From NCBI GenBank assembly GCA_021151805.1, contig JAGKWN010000001.1, positions 34,148 through 98,147 on the forward strand: 64,000 bases of DNA, written 5' to 3'. This DNA is from Cytophagaceae bacterium. Its GTDB lineage: Bacteria > Bacteroidota > Bacteroidia > Cytophagales > Cytophagaceae. Each line of letters starts with the position of its first letter. Position 1 is the first letter of the stretch. Positions 32,080 through 39,774 of the stretch are shown piece by piece. Under the pieces are notes generated by a model. It was given only the letters and a program-made list of their open reading frames with translations. It was not told the origin of the DNA and did no database searches. The translations under genes were made by a program, and so were the position numbers.

Positions 32080-32661
32080 ATGGATAATGCGTCAAAGACA
32101 ATTAAAGAATGGGTAGATGAGTTTTCGTCTGACATGTTCTCATGGGCTTTTTACAAAACTTCCGATAAAGAAACTGCAAAGGATCTGGTGCAGGAAACAT
32201 TCATAGCCGCTTTTGAGTCATTTAAATCTTTTGAAAATAGAAGTAAGCCCAAAACATGGTTATTTTCTATTCTTAAAAATAAGATTATAGATCATCATCG
32301 AAAAATGTATAAAAATGCTGTTGTATCTTCTGATAAAATAGTTGAAGAACACAGCACTATTTTATTTTCATATTTGTTTAGCGAAGAAGGAGAATGGAGA
32401 GAAAAAAACAGCGTATCATCTTTGGAAGACAATAGCATTGAATTGCTGGACAATTTTGAATTCAACGAGGTGTTGTCCAAATGTTTTCAAAAGTTACCAA
32501 TAACCTGGAATTCCGCCATTCAATTAAAATATATTGAAGATAAAGATGCCAAGGATATTTGTCAGGAATTAGATGTATCAACGTCTAACTATTGGCAAAT
32601 CATTCATAGGGCGAAGTTGCAATTAAGAGCATGTTTAGAGCAAGGCTGGTTTAAAAAATGA
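32080..32661 (+). CDS. ECF-type RNA polymerase sigma factor
   Basis: 193 residues. Region 2 spans about residues 10-75 (DLVQETFIAAFESF and KTWLFSILKNKIIDHHRK). A long acidic/Ser linker follows, then region 4 near residues 130-185 (CFQKLPITWNSAIQLKY followed by the helix-turn-helix DICQELDVSTSNYWQIIHRA). Its last codons overlap the next gene (ATGA), giving strict coupling. It is first in the run leading to the Cys-repeat peptide/MNIO genes, and ECF factors are commonly linked to such operons. It probably drives them. Confidence 0.93.
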   Translation: MDNASKTIKEWVDEFSSDMFSWAFYKTSDKETAKDLVQETFIAAFESFKSFENRSKPKTWLFSILKNKIIDHHRKMYKNAVVSSDKIVEEHSTILFSYLFSEEGEWREKNSVSSLEDNSIELLDNFEFNEVLSKCFQKLPITWNSAIQLKYIEDKDAKDICQELDVSTSNYWQIIHRAKLQLRACLEQGWFKK

Positions 32662-32933
32662 AAAGTTATAATTCGTATTTGATATCATGTCAGAAGGCTT
32701 CTTTTTTGATTGAAAAGAAACTTGGCCATGCATTGAATTCAAAAGAAACGGTGCAACTGTTCATACATAAACTTATTTGCAATGTTTGTCGCAAATATGA
32801 AAAACAAAGCCGTGCGCTGGACCTTATTTTAAGAAAAAAAATAGCAGAAGATGTTTCTGAGCCAGGTAATTTTTCGTTGGATGCAGAGTCATTGGATAAA
32901 TTTAAGTATTTGATTAAAAGTAAATTACAGTAA
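32658..32933 (+). CDS. Small HxxxCxxC protein, probable soluble anti-sigma factor
   Basis: 91 residues, no membrane segment. An early Cys (SCQKA, residue 10) is followed by HKLICNVCRKYEKQ, i.e. His-x3-Cys-x2-Cys, the zinc-associated anti-sigma (ZAS) pattern that senses thiol stress or metals in other bacteria. The ATG overlaps the stop of the ECF sigma gene by four bases. Position plus motif support an anti-sigma role; there is no direct proof. The C-terminal half is helical and charged. Confidence 0.7.
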   Translation: MKSYNSYLISCQKASFLIEKKLGHALNSKETVQLFIHKLICNVCRKYEKQSRALDLILRKKIAEDVSEPGNFSLDAESLDKFKYLIKSKLQ

Positions 32934-32957
32934 ATAAAAAATATTTTTTCTCTTTTT

Positions 32958-32987
32958 TGTAAGGAATCGCACGAGGCCGCGACTATA
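32958..32987 (+). promoter_or_regulatory. Candidate ECF-sigma promoter before the Cys-repeat peptide gene
   Basis: TGTAA (32958-32962), 17 bp, then CGACTATA (32980-32987), resembling the general ECF pattern of a TGTAA/GGAA-type -35 and a CGTC/CGAC-type -10. It has no TTTG/TAnnTTTG element. The stretch is notably GC-richer than its surroundings. About 40 bases separate it from the ATG at 33027. Confidence 0.45.
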
Positions 32988-33026
32988 CCATTGAAGTTAA
33001 TCAAAACCCACAAACATTTTAACACA

Positions 33027-33320
33027 ATGGTAAAGAAAACAAAAAGTATTTTATGGTCTGCAGTAGCTGCAGGTGCAATGTTAGGATCTGCAGGCATTTT
33101 TGCGAGCTGCAGTACGGAATCAAAGGAAGTAACTACTGAAATCAAAGCAGACAGCGCCGAACAAAAATGCGGAGCTGAGAAAAAATGTGGTGCAAGCAAG
33201 GACTCAGCAGAAGCTAAGTGTGGTGCAGCGAAAGATTCTGCTGAAGCTAAATGCGGGGCTTCTAAAGCAACTGAAGCTAAATGCGGCGAAGGTAAATGCG
33301 GTGCAGATAAAAAGAAATAA
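33027..33320 (+). CDS. Exported Lys-Cys-Gly repeat peptide (bufferin/HvfA-like RiPP precursor)
   Basis: 97 residues. The N-terminal export signal has two Lys, a hydrophobic stretch AVAAGAMLGSAGIFA and a Cys in FASCSTES, a near-lipobox, so it may be a lipoprotein. The mature part is low-complexity Lys/Ala/Glu/Ser with six Lys-Cys-Gly motifs (nt 33163-33303), including one exact EGKCG. Precursors of this kind are modified at the Cys by MNIO enzymes and bind copper; the MNIO gene follows. An upstream in-frame start (32991) exists but would put 12 extra residues before the signal. Confidence 0.85.
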   Translation: MVKKTKSILWSAVAAGAMLGSAGIFASCSTESKEVTTEIKADSAEQKCGAEKKCGASKDSAEAKCGAAKDSAEAKCGASKATEAKCGEGKCGADKKK

Positions 33321-33327
33321 TCTGCTC

Positions 33328-33357
33328 AAAGGCGGAGTAGTTGCTCCGCCTTTTTTA
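33328..33357 (+). terminator. terminator/attenuator between precursor and MNIO genes
   Basis: 10-bp perfect stem AAAGGCGGAG/CTCCGCCTTT (33328-33337 with 33344-33353), 6-nt loop, T6 tract. Placed 8 bp after the precursor stop, it should lower expression of the enzyme genes relative to the precursor. Confidence 0.88.
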
Positions 33358-33378
33358 TTCATCTAATCTTTGGATAGT

Positions 33379-34212
33379 ATGATTGGTATAGGTTTTAGAA
33401 AAGACTTTGCAAAAGACTTTTTAAGTTCATCCATTCTTAAGCCTGATTTTATTGAGGTTGCTCCGGAAAATTGGATTGGCATAGGAGGTTTCTGGAAGAA
33501 GAAACTTTACGAAGCTCTGGAAAAATATCCACTATATACACATGGGCTTTCTTTGTCTATAGGTAGTCCGGATGAACTCGACTTTGAATTATTAAAAGCT
33601 ATAAAAAATTTTTTAACCGAGACAGGCGCAGAGATGTACTCAGAACATTTAAGTTATTCGAAATGTGATAACGCTCATTTATACGATCTGTTACCAGTTC
33701 CATTTACAGCTGATGCTGTTATGCATATCTCGAAGCGTATTCAAACCATACAGGATTTTCTTGAACGTAAACTTGCTATTGAAATTGTAAGTTATTATTC
33801 GCCGGTTGCGGCAGAAATGAGTGAGGTTGAATTTATAAATGCCATTCTGAAAGAAGCAGATTGCGATTTATTGCTTGATGTGAACAATATTTATGTGAAT
33901 GGATTTAATCACTCTTATGATCCTTATGCTTTTATTAGTCAGCTTCCTTTAGAAAGGGCGGCTTATATACATATGGCGGGCCATGATCAGGTTTCAGAAA
34001 CATTGATTATTGATACGCATGGTGAAGCTATTATTGATCCGGTATATGATCTGTTTGAATATACAATGAATCGGGTTAATCGTGATGTTCCAGTATTACT
34101 GGAACGCGATTTTAACATTCCTCAACTCCCCGAATTGCAAACAGAACTTGAACGGTTAAAAGCAATAAAAACAGAAACCCTGAAAAAAGAATTTTATGGC
34201 ATACACCGATAG
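33379..34212 (+). CDS. DUF692/MNIO multinuclear iron oxidase (BufB/HvfB-like)
   Basis: 277-residue TIM barrel of the DUF692 family (MbnB, TglH, HvfB, BufB), which uses two or three irons to modify Cys of peptide substrates. Likely metal ligands visible in order: Glu in EVAPENWIG, His in YTHGLSLSIG, Glu-His in YSEHLSYSK, Asp/Asn/His in LDVNNIYVNGFNH, His in YIHMAGHD, His in IDTHGEAI, and Glu in LLERDFNIP. The ATG at 33379 is taken; a TTG nine bases upstream is in frame. It overlaps the next gene by 17 bases. Confidence 0.93.
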   Translation: MIGIGFRKDFAKDFLSSSILKPDFIEVAPENWIGIGGFWKKKLYEALEKYPLYTHGLSLSIGSPDELDFELLKAIKNFLTETGAEMYSEHLSYSKCDNAHLYDLLPVPFTADAVMHISKRIQTIQDFLERKLAIEIVSYYSPVAAEMSEVEFINAILKEADCDLLLDVNNIYVNGFNHSYDPYAFISQLPLERAAYIHMAGHDQVSETLIIDTHGEAIIDPVYDLFEYTMNRVNRDVPVLLERDFNIPQLPELQTELERLKAIKTETLKKEFYGIHR

Positions 34213-34954
34213 TACACAACCGTATCAGCGTATGCTGGCAAATTATACGCGCACGGGTATTGAAGAAAGAATACCCGGAACGAAGCAGGAGGGAATTCAA
34301 CGCTACAGAACAATGATATATAATGTAGTGAATGATTCTTTAATCACTGCATATCCATTGACAAAAGGACTCTTGACTGAAGAAGAATGGAATGATAGTG
34401 TTCAGCATTTTTTTTCATCACATGCATGTCAATCGCCTTTTTTATGGCGAATGCCATTTGAATTCCTTGAGTTTGTAAAGATGAATGAGCTAACGCTCCA
34501 AAATAAATATCCGTTTTTAAATGATTTGCTTTTATACGAATGGGTAGAAATAGAAGTGTTCATGATGGAAGATATTGATGTTACTTATACATCAAAAGGG
34601 AAAATAGAAAATGGTTTATTAATGTTAAATCCTGCATGTGTGGTTCAATACTTTCAATATCCTGTATATGATAAGCAAATACAGGGTATTTCGAAAAAAG
34701 ATAAAGGGCATTATTTTTTGCTTACACACAGAAATCCTTTAACAGGGCGTGTTTCATTTCTTGAAATTGCGCCTATGTTTGCACGAATGTTCGAATTTCT
34801 TTCAGATGAAGCATATACGATCGATCAGTTAATTGATCAATTTTTAAATGAAACTTCAATAACAATCGATCTCAACAAAAAAATCGAAATAATGGATTTT
34901 TTTAAAGCATGTATTGATAAACAAATTATTCTTGGATATAAAATAACAAATTAA
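34196..34954 (+). CDS. DUF2063 partner protein (BufC/HvfC-like)
   Basis: 252 residues. The N-terminal DUF2063 domain (about 5-100) has YQRMLANYTRTG, YRTMIYNVVNDSLITAYP and a PFLWRMPFEFLEF end. A C-terminal half of RRE-like or winged type follows (DEAYTIDQLIDQFLNET). In the Hvf and bufferin systems this partner presents the precursor to the MNIO enzyme. The 17-bp overlap with the MNIO gene indicates equal-dose coupled synthesis. Residue-level function is not visible. Confidence 0.88.
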   Translation: MAYTDSTQPYQRMLANYTRTGIEERIPGTKQEGIQRYRTMIYNVVNDSLITAYPLTKGLLTEEEWNDSVQHFFSSHACQSPFLWRMPFEFLEFVKMNELTLQNKYPFLNDLLLYEWVEIEVFMMEDIDVTYTSKGKIENGLLMLNPACVVQYFQYPVYDKQIQGISKKDKGHYFLLTHRNPLTGRVSFLEIAPMFARMFEFLSDEAYTIDQLIDQFLNETSITIDLNKKIEIMDFFKACIDKQIILGYKITN

Positions 34955-34965
34955 AATACACAACT

Positions 34966-35397
34966 ATGTTAACACAAAAATACGAAATGTATAAAAAAGC
35001 ATTGAACAAACTTCAGGACATATCTTTATTGTTCATGCGTTTGGTCCTTGCTTATGGTTTTTATAATCCAGCATTAATGAAAGTTAAAAACATTGATGGA
35101 ATTATTTCCTGGTTTGAAAGCATGGGCATGCCAATGCCTGCGTTAAATGCATATTTGGCAACGACAACTGAAGTATTGGGCGTAATATTACTCACAATAG
35201 GTTTAGGTGTAAGGATCATTACTATCCCATTGATGATTACCATGGTTGTTGCCATCGGAACCGTTCATTGGTCTCATGGGTTTGAAGCAGGAAATAATGG
35301 TTTTGAAATTCCTTTGTATTACATGCTTATGCTTTTTATACTGCTAACGCATGGCGCAGGGAAATATAGCCTGGATTATTTATTACGCAAAAAATAG
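34966..35397 (+). CDS. DoxX family membrane protein (HvfX-like)
   Basis: 143 residues with four membrane helices. The DoxX signature is ISLLFMRLVLAYGFYNPALMK at the start, followed by EVLGVILLTIGLGVRI, IPLMITMVVAIGTVHWSHGF and a final helix near YYMLMLFILLTHGAGKY. It follows the DUF2063 gene by 11 bp and completes the precursor-MNIO-partner-DoxX set. The role in such operons is undefined (redox or membrane anchoring has been suggested). Confidence 0.9.
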   Translation: MLTQKYEMYKKALNKLQDISLLFMRLVLAYGFYNPALMKVKNIDGIISWFESMGMPMPALNAYLATTTEVLGVILLTIGLGVRIITIPLMITMVVAIGTVHWSHGFEAGNNGFEIPLYYMLMLFILLTHGAGKYSLDYLLRKK

Positions 35398-35417
35398 TAC
35401 CTATAGTTTATTTTCAG

Positions 35418-35456
35418 AAAACACCAGTATATTTTATGATGCTGGTGTTTTATTTT
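35418..35456 (+). terminator. terminator after the DoxX gene
   Basis: 9-bp stem AAACACCAG/CTGGTGTTT (35419-35427 with 35442-35450) with a T-rich tail. It ends the ECF/MNIO operon before the convergent kinase gene. Confidence 0.8.
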
Positions 35457-35466
35457 CTGTCAACGT

Positions 35467-36798
35467 TTATATTGTTGAAGTTGTATTCGGTATTTCAATC
35501 AGAAATTGTGTGAAGGAATTTACTCTTGATTTTACAGTTATTGTTCCGTTTAGTTTCTCAACCATTTCTTTAACGATATACAAGCCTAGCCCGGAGCCTG
35601 TGCTTTGATTGCTTGCCCTGTAAAACATATCAAAAACATGCTCGATATATTCAGTCGGAATTCCGATGCCATTATCTTTGATCAGAATGATTGTTGATTT
35701 TTTTGTGCTGGAAATATCAATATCCATGCTGGGTTGTTCTGCTTCTTTGCGGTAGTATTTGAAGGAGTTTGAAATCAAATTATTCAGAATGGTTTTAATT
35801 CTGTATGGATCGGAATACAAGTAGAATGGTGTATTGATCCGGATTGTTTTTTTCATTGCACCAGCCTGTTCAAAGAAACTAAGTTCTTCAAAAATATCAT
35901 TCAGTATAGATTCAAATTGTATCGGTTGTGTGATTAAATCTGTTTTTAAATTTCTGGAAAGCTGAATGATCTGCTGAATATGCAAGTCTAATTTGTTGAT
36001 GCAATTTTCCTGCATGCGTACCAGTTCTTGAATAGAATCTGGATCTTTTTCATTTTTGATCAGCGTTACAAGTCCCATGAGCGAAGTTAATGGAGCCCGC
36101 ATGTCATGCGAGGTACGATATACGAAGCTGTCTAATTCTTCATTTAGTTTTTTCAGGGAATTATTTTTTGAGAGTAGTTTATTGTTCAGGCCGGTGAGTT
36201 TTAAATTTATAAATTGATTAACCCGGAGAATTACATAGAAAAATAAAATACAGAAAAGTATTGTTGTGATATAGTTGAATTCATATTCATACAAGTTTGT
36301 TGTTGTATCATTACCCAACAATTTGTAATCCGTTGTTTCTAAAATAACAATCAGTGTGCTTGTAATCGCAAGTGAAAGTAAAATGTATTTATAATCTTCA
36401 ATACTATAAAAGGCAAACGTTGCAAAGATGATAATCAGCATGGCAAGGTTCATTCCTGATTCGCGACCCAGCGATGCTGCTTTGACGAACATGAATACAC
36501 TTCCGATTACCATCATAATCAACTTGGCCTGATTGTAATTTCCTTTTTTGATCAGGAATAAAACAAAAGGTATGACCGTAGAAAAGAATAATAAATAATT
36601 CAGGATGATCAGAAAGGAGAGTTTGAAAAATATTCCGATCACTAAATAGATAGAACCAAATAGCACTGCTACCAGACACATAGCCACAAGTAATTCAATA
36701 CGTATGATTTCGTCATACGGAACTTGTCTGGCGGATAAACTTCTCAGGTCAATGAATTTGCGTATTATCCGGCCGCGGATAAAATCCAATATTTGCAT
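35467..36798 (-). CDS. Membrane sensor histidine kinase
   Basis: 443 residues. The N-terminal half has about six to seven hydrophobic segments (residues 35-190), then a short coiled coil. The HisKA domain with the phospho-acceptor is in YRTSHDMRAPLTSLMGLV. The ATPase has the N box NLISNSFKYY, G1 DNGIGIPTEYIEHVF and G2 GSGLGLYIVKEM. No extracytoplasmic sensor domain is evident, and no cognate response regulator gene is adjacent (the REC domain of the neighbouring hybrid kinase is the nearest). Convergent with the DoxX gene. Confidence 0.9.
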   Translation of the reverse strand: MQILDFIRGRIIRKFIDLRSLSARQVPYDEIIRIELLVAMCLVAVLFGSIYLVIGIFFKLSFLIILNYLLFFSTVIPFVLFLIKKGNYNQAKLIMMVIGSVFMFVKAASLGRESGMNLAMLIIIFATFAFYSIEDYKYILLSLAITSTLIVILETTDYKLLGNDTTTNLYEYEFNYITTILFCILFFYVILRVNQFINLKLTGLNNKLLSKNNSLKKLNEELDSFVYRTSHDMRAPLTSLMGLVTLIKNEKDPDSIQELVRMQENCINKLDLHIQQIIQLSRNLKTDLITQPIQFESILNDIFEELSFFEQAGAMKKTIRINTPFYLYSDPYRIKTILNNLISNSFKYYRKEAEQPSMDIDISSTKKSTIILIKDNGIGIPTEYIEHVFDMFYRASNQSTGSGLGLYIVKEMVEKLNGTITVKSRVNSFTQFLIEIPNTTSTI

Positions 36799-36823
36799 GG
36801 GGAGCCAAATCTTAGATACGACT

Positions 36824-36831
36824 CAAATATA
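36824..36831 (-). promoter_or_regulatory. Candidate -7 element for the histidine kinase gene
   Basis: On the minus strand TATATTTG matches TAnnTTTG and lies 26 bases before the kinase ATG. I see no convincing TTTG at the -33 position, hence low confidence. Confidence 0.35.
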
Positions 36832-36877
36832 ACGCAATAATTTTGAATAAAGTACCTGTGATTGAAATGGTTATTCC

Positions 36878-37093
36878 CTAATCTATTTTTTTGAATCTTG
36901 GAGTGGATATGCCATTAAGGAGAATGTGTTCTGAAAACATAGCTAAAGGACGTACCCAGAGTTGTCCGGGGCTTTTTACTGCAAAATAAACAACTAGATC
37001 TTCTTCTGTTTCACTGTGTTTGGCGGTGCCTATTACTTCGTATTGGTTTCCTTTATAATGCAAATAGAGGCCCGGGCTGATCAGGTTAGACAT
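36878..37093 (-). CDS. DUF1653 family protein
   Basis: 71-residue soluble protein of the DUF1653 family. The core is PGLYLHYKGNQYEVIGTAKH and LVVYFAVKSPGQLWVRPLAMF. It starts two bases after the stop of the upstream hybrid kinase gene, so the two are translationally coupled. The function is unknown. Confidence 0.85.
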   Translation of the reverse strand: MSNLISPGLYLHYKGNQYEVIGTAKHSETEEDLVVYFAVKSPGQLWVRPLAMFSEHILLNGISTPRFKKID

Positions 37094-37095
37094 GG

Positions 37096-39666
37096 TTACA
37101 ATATTGAAAGTTTGCTGTCGATTTCTTTTGAAACAAGATATCCAATTTCGATCAGTTTTTTAACATCTTCCGATAAAGATTCGACGGGCTCATTGTTTTT
37201 TATTTTATGTTCAATTTTAGTTATTAAAGAAGCCAGCTTTTCAATAGAGAGAATGCGCACACAGGATTTATATTGATGTAAACTAAAATCAATAGCTGTA
37301 GCATCTTTCTTATCTAATGCAGTTGCAATTTCCTGCAGCAGCTGGGCGTTTTGTTTTTGGAACATCTCCAGCATTTCCCTGTAAATAACAGCACTGTTTT
37401 TGGAGAGCTTTTCTATAAAATCAAAATTGGAATAGACAGGTGTAAATTCGCTTTTAACAGCATTTTTAAATACCCAGGTATCAATTACCGTATAAAGATC
37501 TTCTTCGGTATAAGGCTTACCAAGGTGTGCATTCATGCCGGCTTCAAGACAATTGTTTATGTCTTCCTGAAATACATTTGCAGTTAAGCCGATGATGGGT
37601 GTTTTTAGTTTATTATGACGTAACTGTTCTGTTGCCTGTAAACCATCGCATACAGGCATCTGCATATCCATGAGTATAATATCGTAGTTGAATGATGATG
37701 CTTTGTTGATTGCCTGCAAACCATTTTCAACAATTTCATACGTACATCCTAAAGATTGTAATGTGTATGCAGCTAGTGTCCGGTTCATCTCATTGTCATC
37801 AGCAACTAAAACCGTTACTTTTTTAGGGAAGGGTTTAATGGAAATTTTTGTTGCGTCGGTGTCAATATTTTTTTCGCCTAAATGAAATGGCAGAACAAAA
37901 AAGAAACGTGTACCATAACTTTTATCCCGATCATTTGTGAATACAGGACTTTGAACGTTTATTGTGCCATCCATTAAATGGACGATTTCTTTTACGATTG
38001 ACAAACCCAGACCGGAGCCTCCATAATTGACCGATATGGAATCGTTTGCCTGCGTGAAGCTTTCGAAGATGTCCTCCTGTTTATCGGGTTGTATACCTAT
38101 ACCAGTATCAGTAACGGAGAATTCAATGTAATAAACACCAGCTTCATTTTTTATGAATTGAATCTGAACAACAATGCCTCCGTGAGTGGTAAATTTTAAG
38201 GCATTGCCAATGATATTCACCAGAACCTGTGAAATACGTTGTGGGTCGCCAATAAGATAATCCGGAATTTTGTCATCAATGATTAGACGGAAGTCAAGAT
38301 CTTTTTCTGAGGCTGTATGCTGAAAAGGACTTAAGACAGATCTGATAATCTCTTTGAGATGAAAAGATTTTTTTTCAATGGTAACTTTTCCTTCTTCAAT
38401 TTTACTGATATCTAAAATATTTCCGATCAGCTTTAATAATAGTTCGCCGGAAATAGAAATGTTTTTTAAAAGTGTTTTTTGTTCAGGTGTTAATTCCTGT
38501 TTATTCAGAATGTTGGTAAAACCTAAAATTGCGTTAATAGGAGTGCGGATCTCATGACTCATATTTGATAAAAACCGTGTTTTAAACTGGCTGGCGCTTT
38601 CAGCCTTCTCTTTTGCAATCCGCATCAGATCCTGTTGCTGCAAGGCTGATAGTTCCGCTTTTTTCAGCGGTGTAATATCAATGATCGCACCATGCATCAC
38701 TAGTCCGTTTGATTCTTTTGTCACATATCCGTTCGAGATCAGGAATTTTTCAGTACCAGTTGATGTACGTATTTTAAATTCATGCGAGTAGCTTTGATTC
38801 GGTGTGAAGATTTCATTTCTTCTTTTTTGAACTTTATCCGGGTCTGCATCAACGACCAGTGAATCTATAAAGTCTGGTGCAGGGATAGTGTTTTTATTTA
38901 CTTCAAAGATGTTATACATTTCATTTGACCAGGATGTTTCCTGCTTGTCAATGAAATATTCAAAGGTTCCCATTTGAGTAAGCTGCTGAGCATATTCAAG
39001 CAATGTGTTTTTTATTTTTAATTCCTTTACAATTTCTCTTCGTTGTTTTATATCCAGTAAAATGAAATAGTAGGATGATACTAAAACCAGGAATCCTAAA
39101 ATACCTGATAAAACAATCATAACAGGAGCATTCTTATTGAGTGTTTCGGCTGTGTTGGTGCGGGAAATCAATAATCTTTCTTCATCTTGTTTCATCTGTT
39201 CAATAATGCGGTTGACCTGCTCTGTAGAAACCTGGCCTTTTTTCATTAAGGCAATTATTTCAGTTTGGTCTGCATTGCTGTTGGAAAGATTTATCAAACT
39301 GTTGAATAGAAAAAAACGCTCGTTTAAATAAACTTTTAATGTGTCTATGTATAGCTGTTGTTGCGGGTTATCTAATATTAAAGAATCAATTATGTGAAGT
39401 TGATTTTTAATATCCTTTCGTGCTACTTCCTGTTGTTCAAGATGAGTAACATCTTTAGTAAGCGCGTAGCCTCTTACTCCGGATTCTGCATTTTTAATAT
39501 CAGAGTGAATGCTCTCCAGATTTAGAAATACTTTATTGGTATGATTTACCCAATGGTTTGCCGAACGCAGCCCCTGAATATTGAAATAAGAATATACAAA
39601 TGCTGAGACAAGTAAGAGAAGAGCAATAAAAAAAAAGATATTAAGTGCGCGGGTTGAAAGCTTCAT
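37096..39666 (-). CDS. Hybrid sensor histidine kinase/response regulator with HPt
   Basis: 856 residues. TM1 is at about 9-27. A periplasmic CHASE3-like helical domain (about 30-175, AESGVRGYALTKD) precedes TM2 (IVLSGILGFLVLVSSYYF). A PAS domain (about 225-335) follows, then HisKA (FLSNMSHEIRTPINAILGF), ATPase (NIIGNALKFT, DTGIGI, GSGLGLSIV), and a receiver with VLVADDNEMNRTLA and phospho-Asp in ILMDMQMPVCDGL. A C-terminal HPt domain has its His in SLHQYKSCVRIL. It thus holds a full phosphorelay except for the final output regulator. Confidence 0.93.
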   Translation of the reverse strand: MKLSTRALNIFFFIALLLLVSAFVYSYFNIQGLRSANHWVNHTNKVFLNLESIHSDIKNAESGVRGYALTKDVTHLEQQEVARKDIKNQLHIIDSLILDNPQQQLYIDTLKVYLNERFFLFNSLINLSNSNADQTEIIALMKKGQVSTEQVNRIIEQMKQDEERLLISRTNTAETLNKNAPVMIVLSGILGFLVLVSSYYFILLDIKQRREIVKELKIKNTLLEYAQQLTQMGTFEYFIDKQETSWSNEMYNIFEVNKNTIPAPDFIDSLVVDADPDKVQKRRNEIFTPNQSYSHEFKIRTSTGTEKFLISNGYVTKESNGLVMHGAIIDITPLKKAELSALQQQDLMRIAKEKAESASQFKTRFLSNMSHEIRTPINAILGFTNILNKQELTPEQKTLLKNISISGELLLKLIGNILDISKIEEGKVTIEKKSFHLKEIIRSVLSPFQHTASEKDLDFRLIIDDKIPDYLIGDPQRISQVLVNIIGNALKFTTHGGIVVQIQFIKNEAGVYYIEFSVTDTGIGIQPDKQEDIFESFTQANDSISVNYGGSGLGLSIVKEIVHLMDGTINVQSPVFTNDRDKSYGTRFFFVLPFHLGEKNIDTDATKISIKPFPKKVTVLVADDNEMNRTLAAYTLQSLGCTYEIVENGLQAINKASSFNYDIILMDMQMPVCDGLQATEQLRHNKLKTPIIGLTANVFQEDINNCLEAGMNAHLGKPYTEEDLYTVIDTWVFKNAVKSEFTPVYSNFDFIEKLSKNSAVIYREMLEMFQKQNAQLLQEIATALDKKDATAIDFSLHQYKSCVRILSIEKLASLITKIEHKIKNNEPVESLSEDVKKLIEIGYLVSKEIDSKLSIL

Positions 39667-39669
39667 TAT

Positions 39670-39743
39670 TTTATCTATTTATCTACTGTAGCTGGTATTA
39701 ATTATACACCAATCAATACGGATACAGTAGATAAACAGATAAG
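39670..39743. repeat. 21-bp inverted repeat in the argH-hybrid kinase gap
   Basis: Arms 39670-39690 and 39723-39743 are complementary at 19 of 21 positions. The inner 13 bp (TTTATCTACTGTA and its complement) are perfect, with a 32-nt AT-rich loop. It fills the gap between the argH stop and the kinase ATG. It could be the arginine-operon terminator on the minus strand or a control site for the kinase gene. Confidence 0.7.
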
Positions 39744-39774
39744 AATAACAATGAAATATTAGGCGGAAGGCTAT

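Noticed and set aside
33379..34212. Reading the DUF692 protein as a xylose isomerase-like sugar enzyme
   Set aside because: Its ligand pattern and neighbours (Cys-repeat peptide, DUF2063, DoxX) fit the MNIO group instead.
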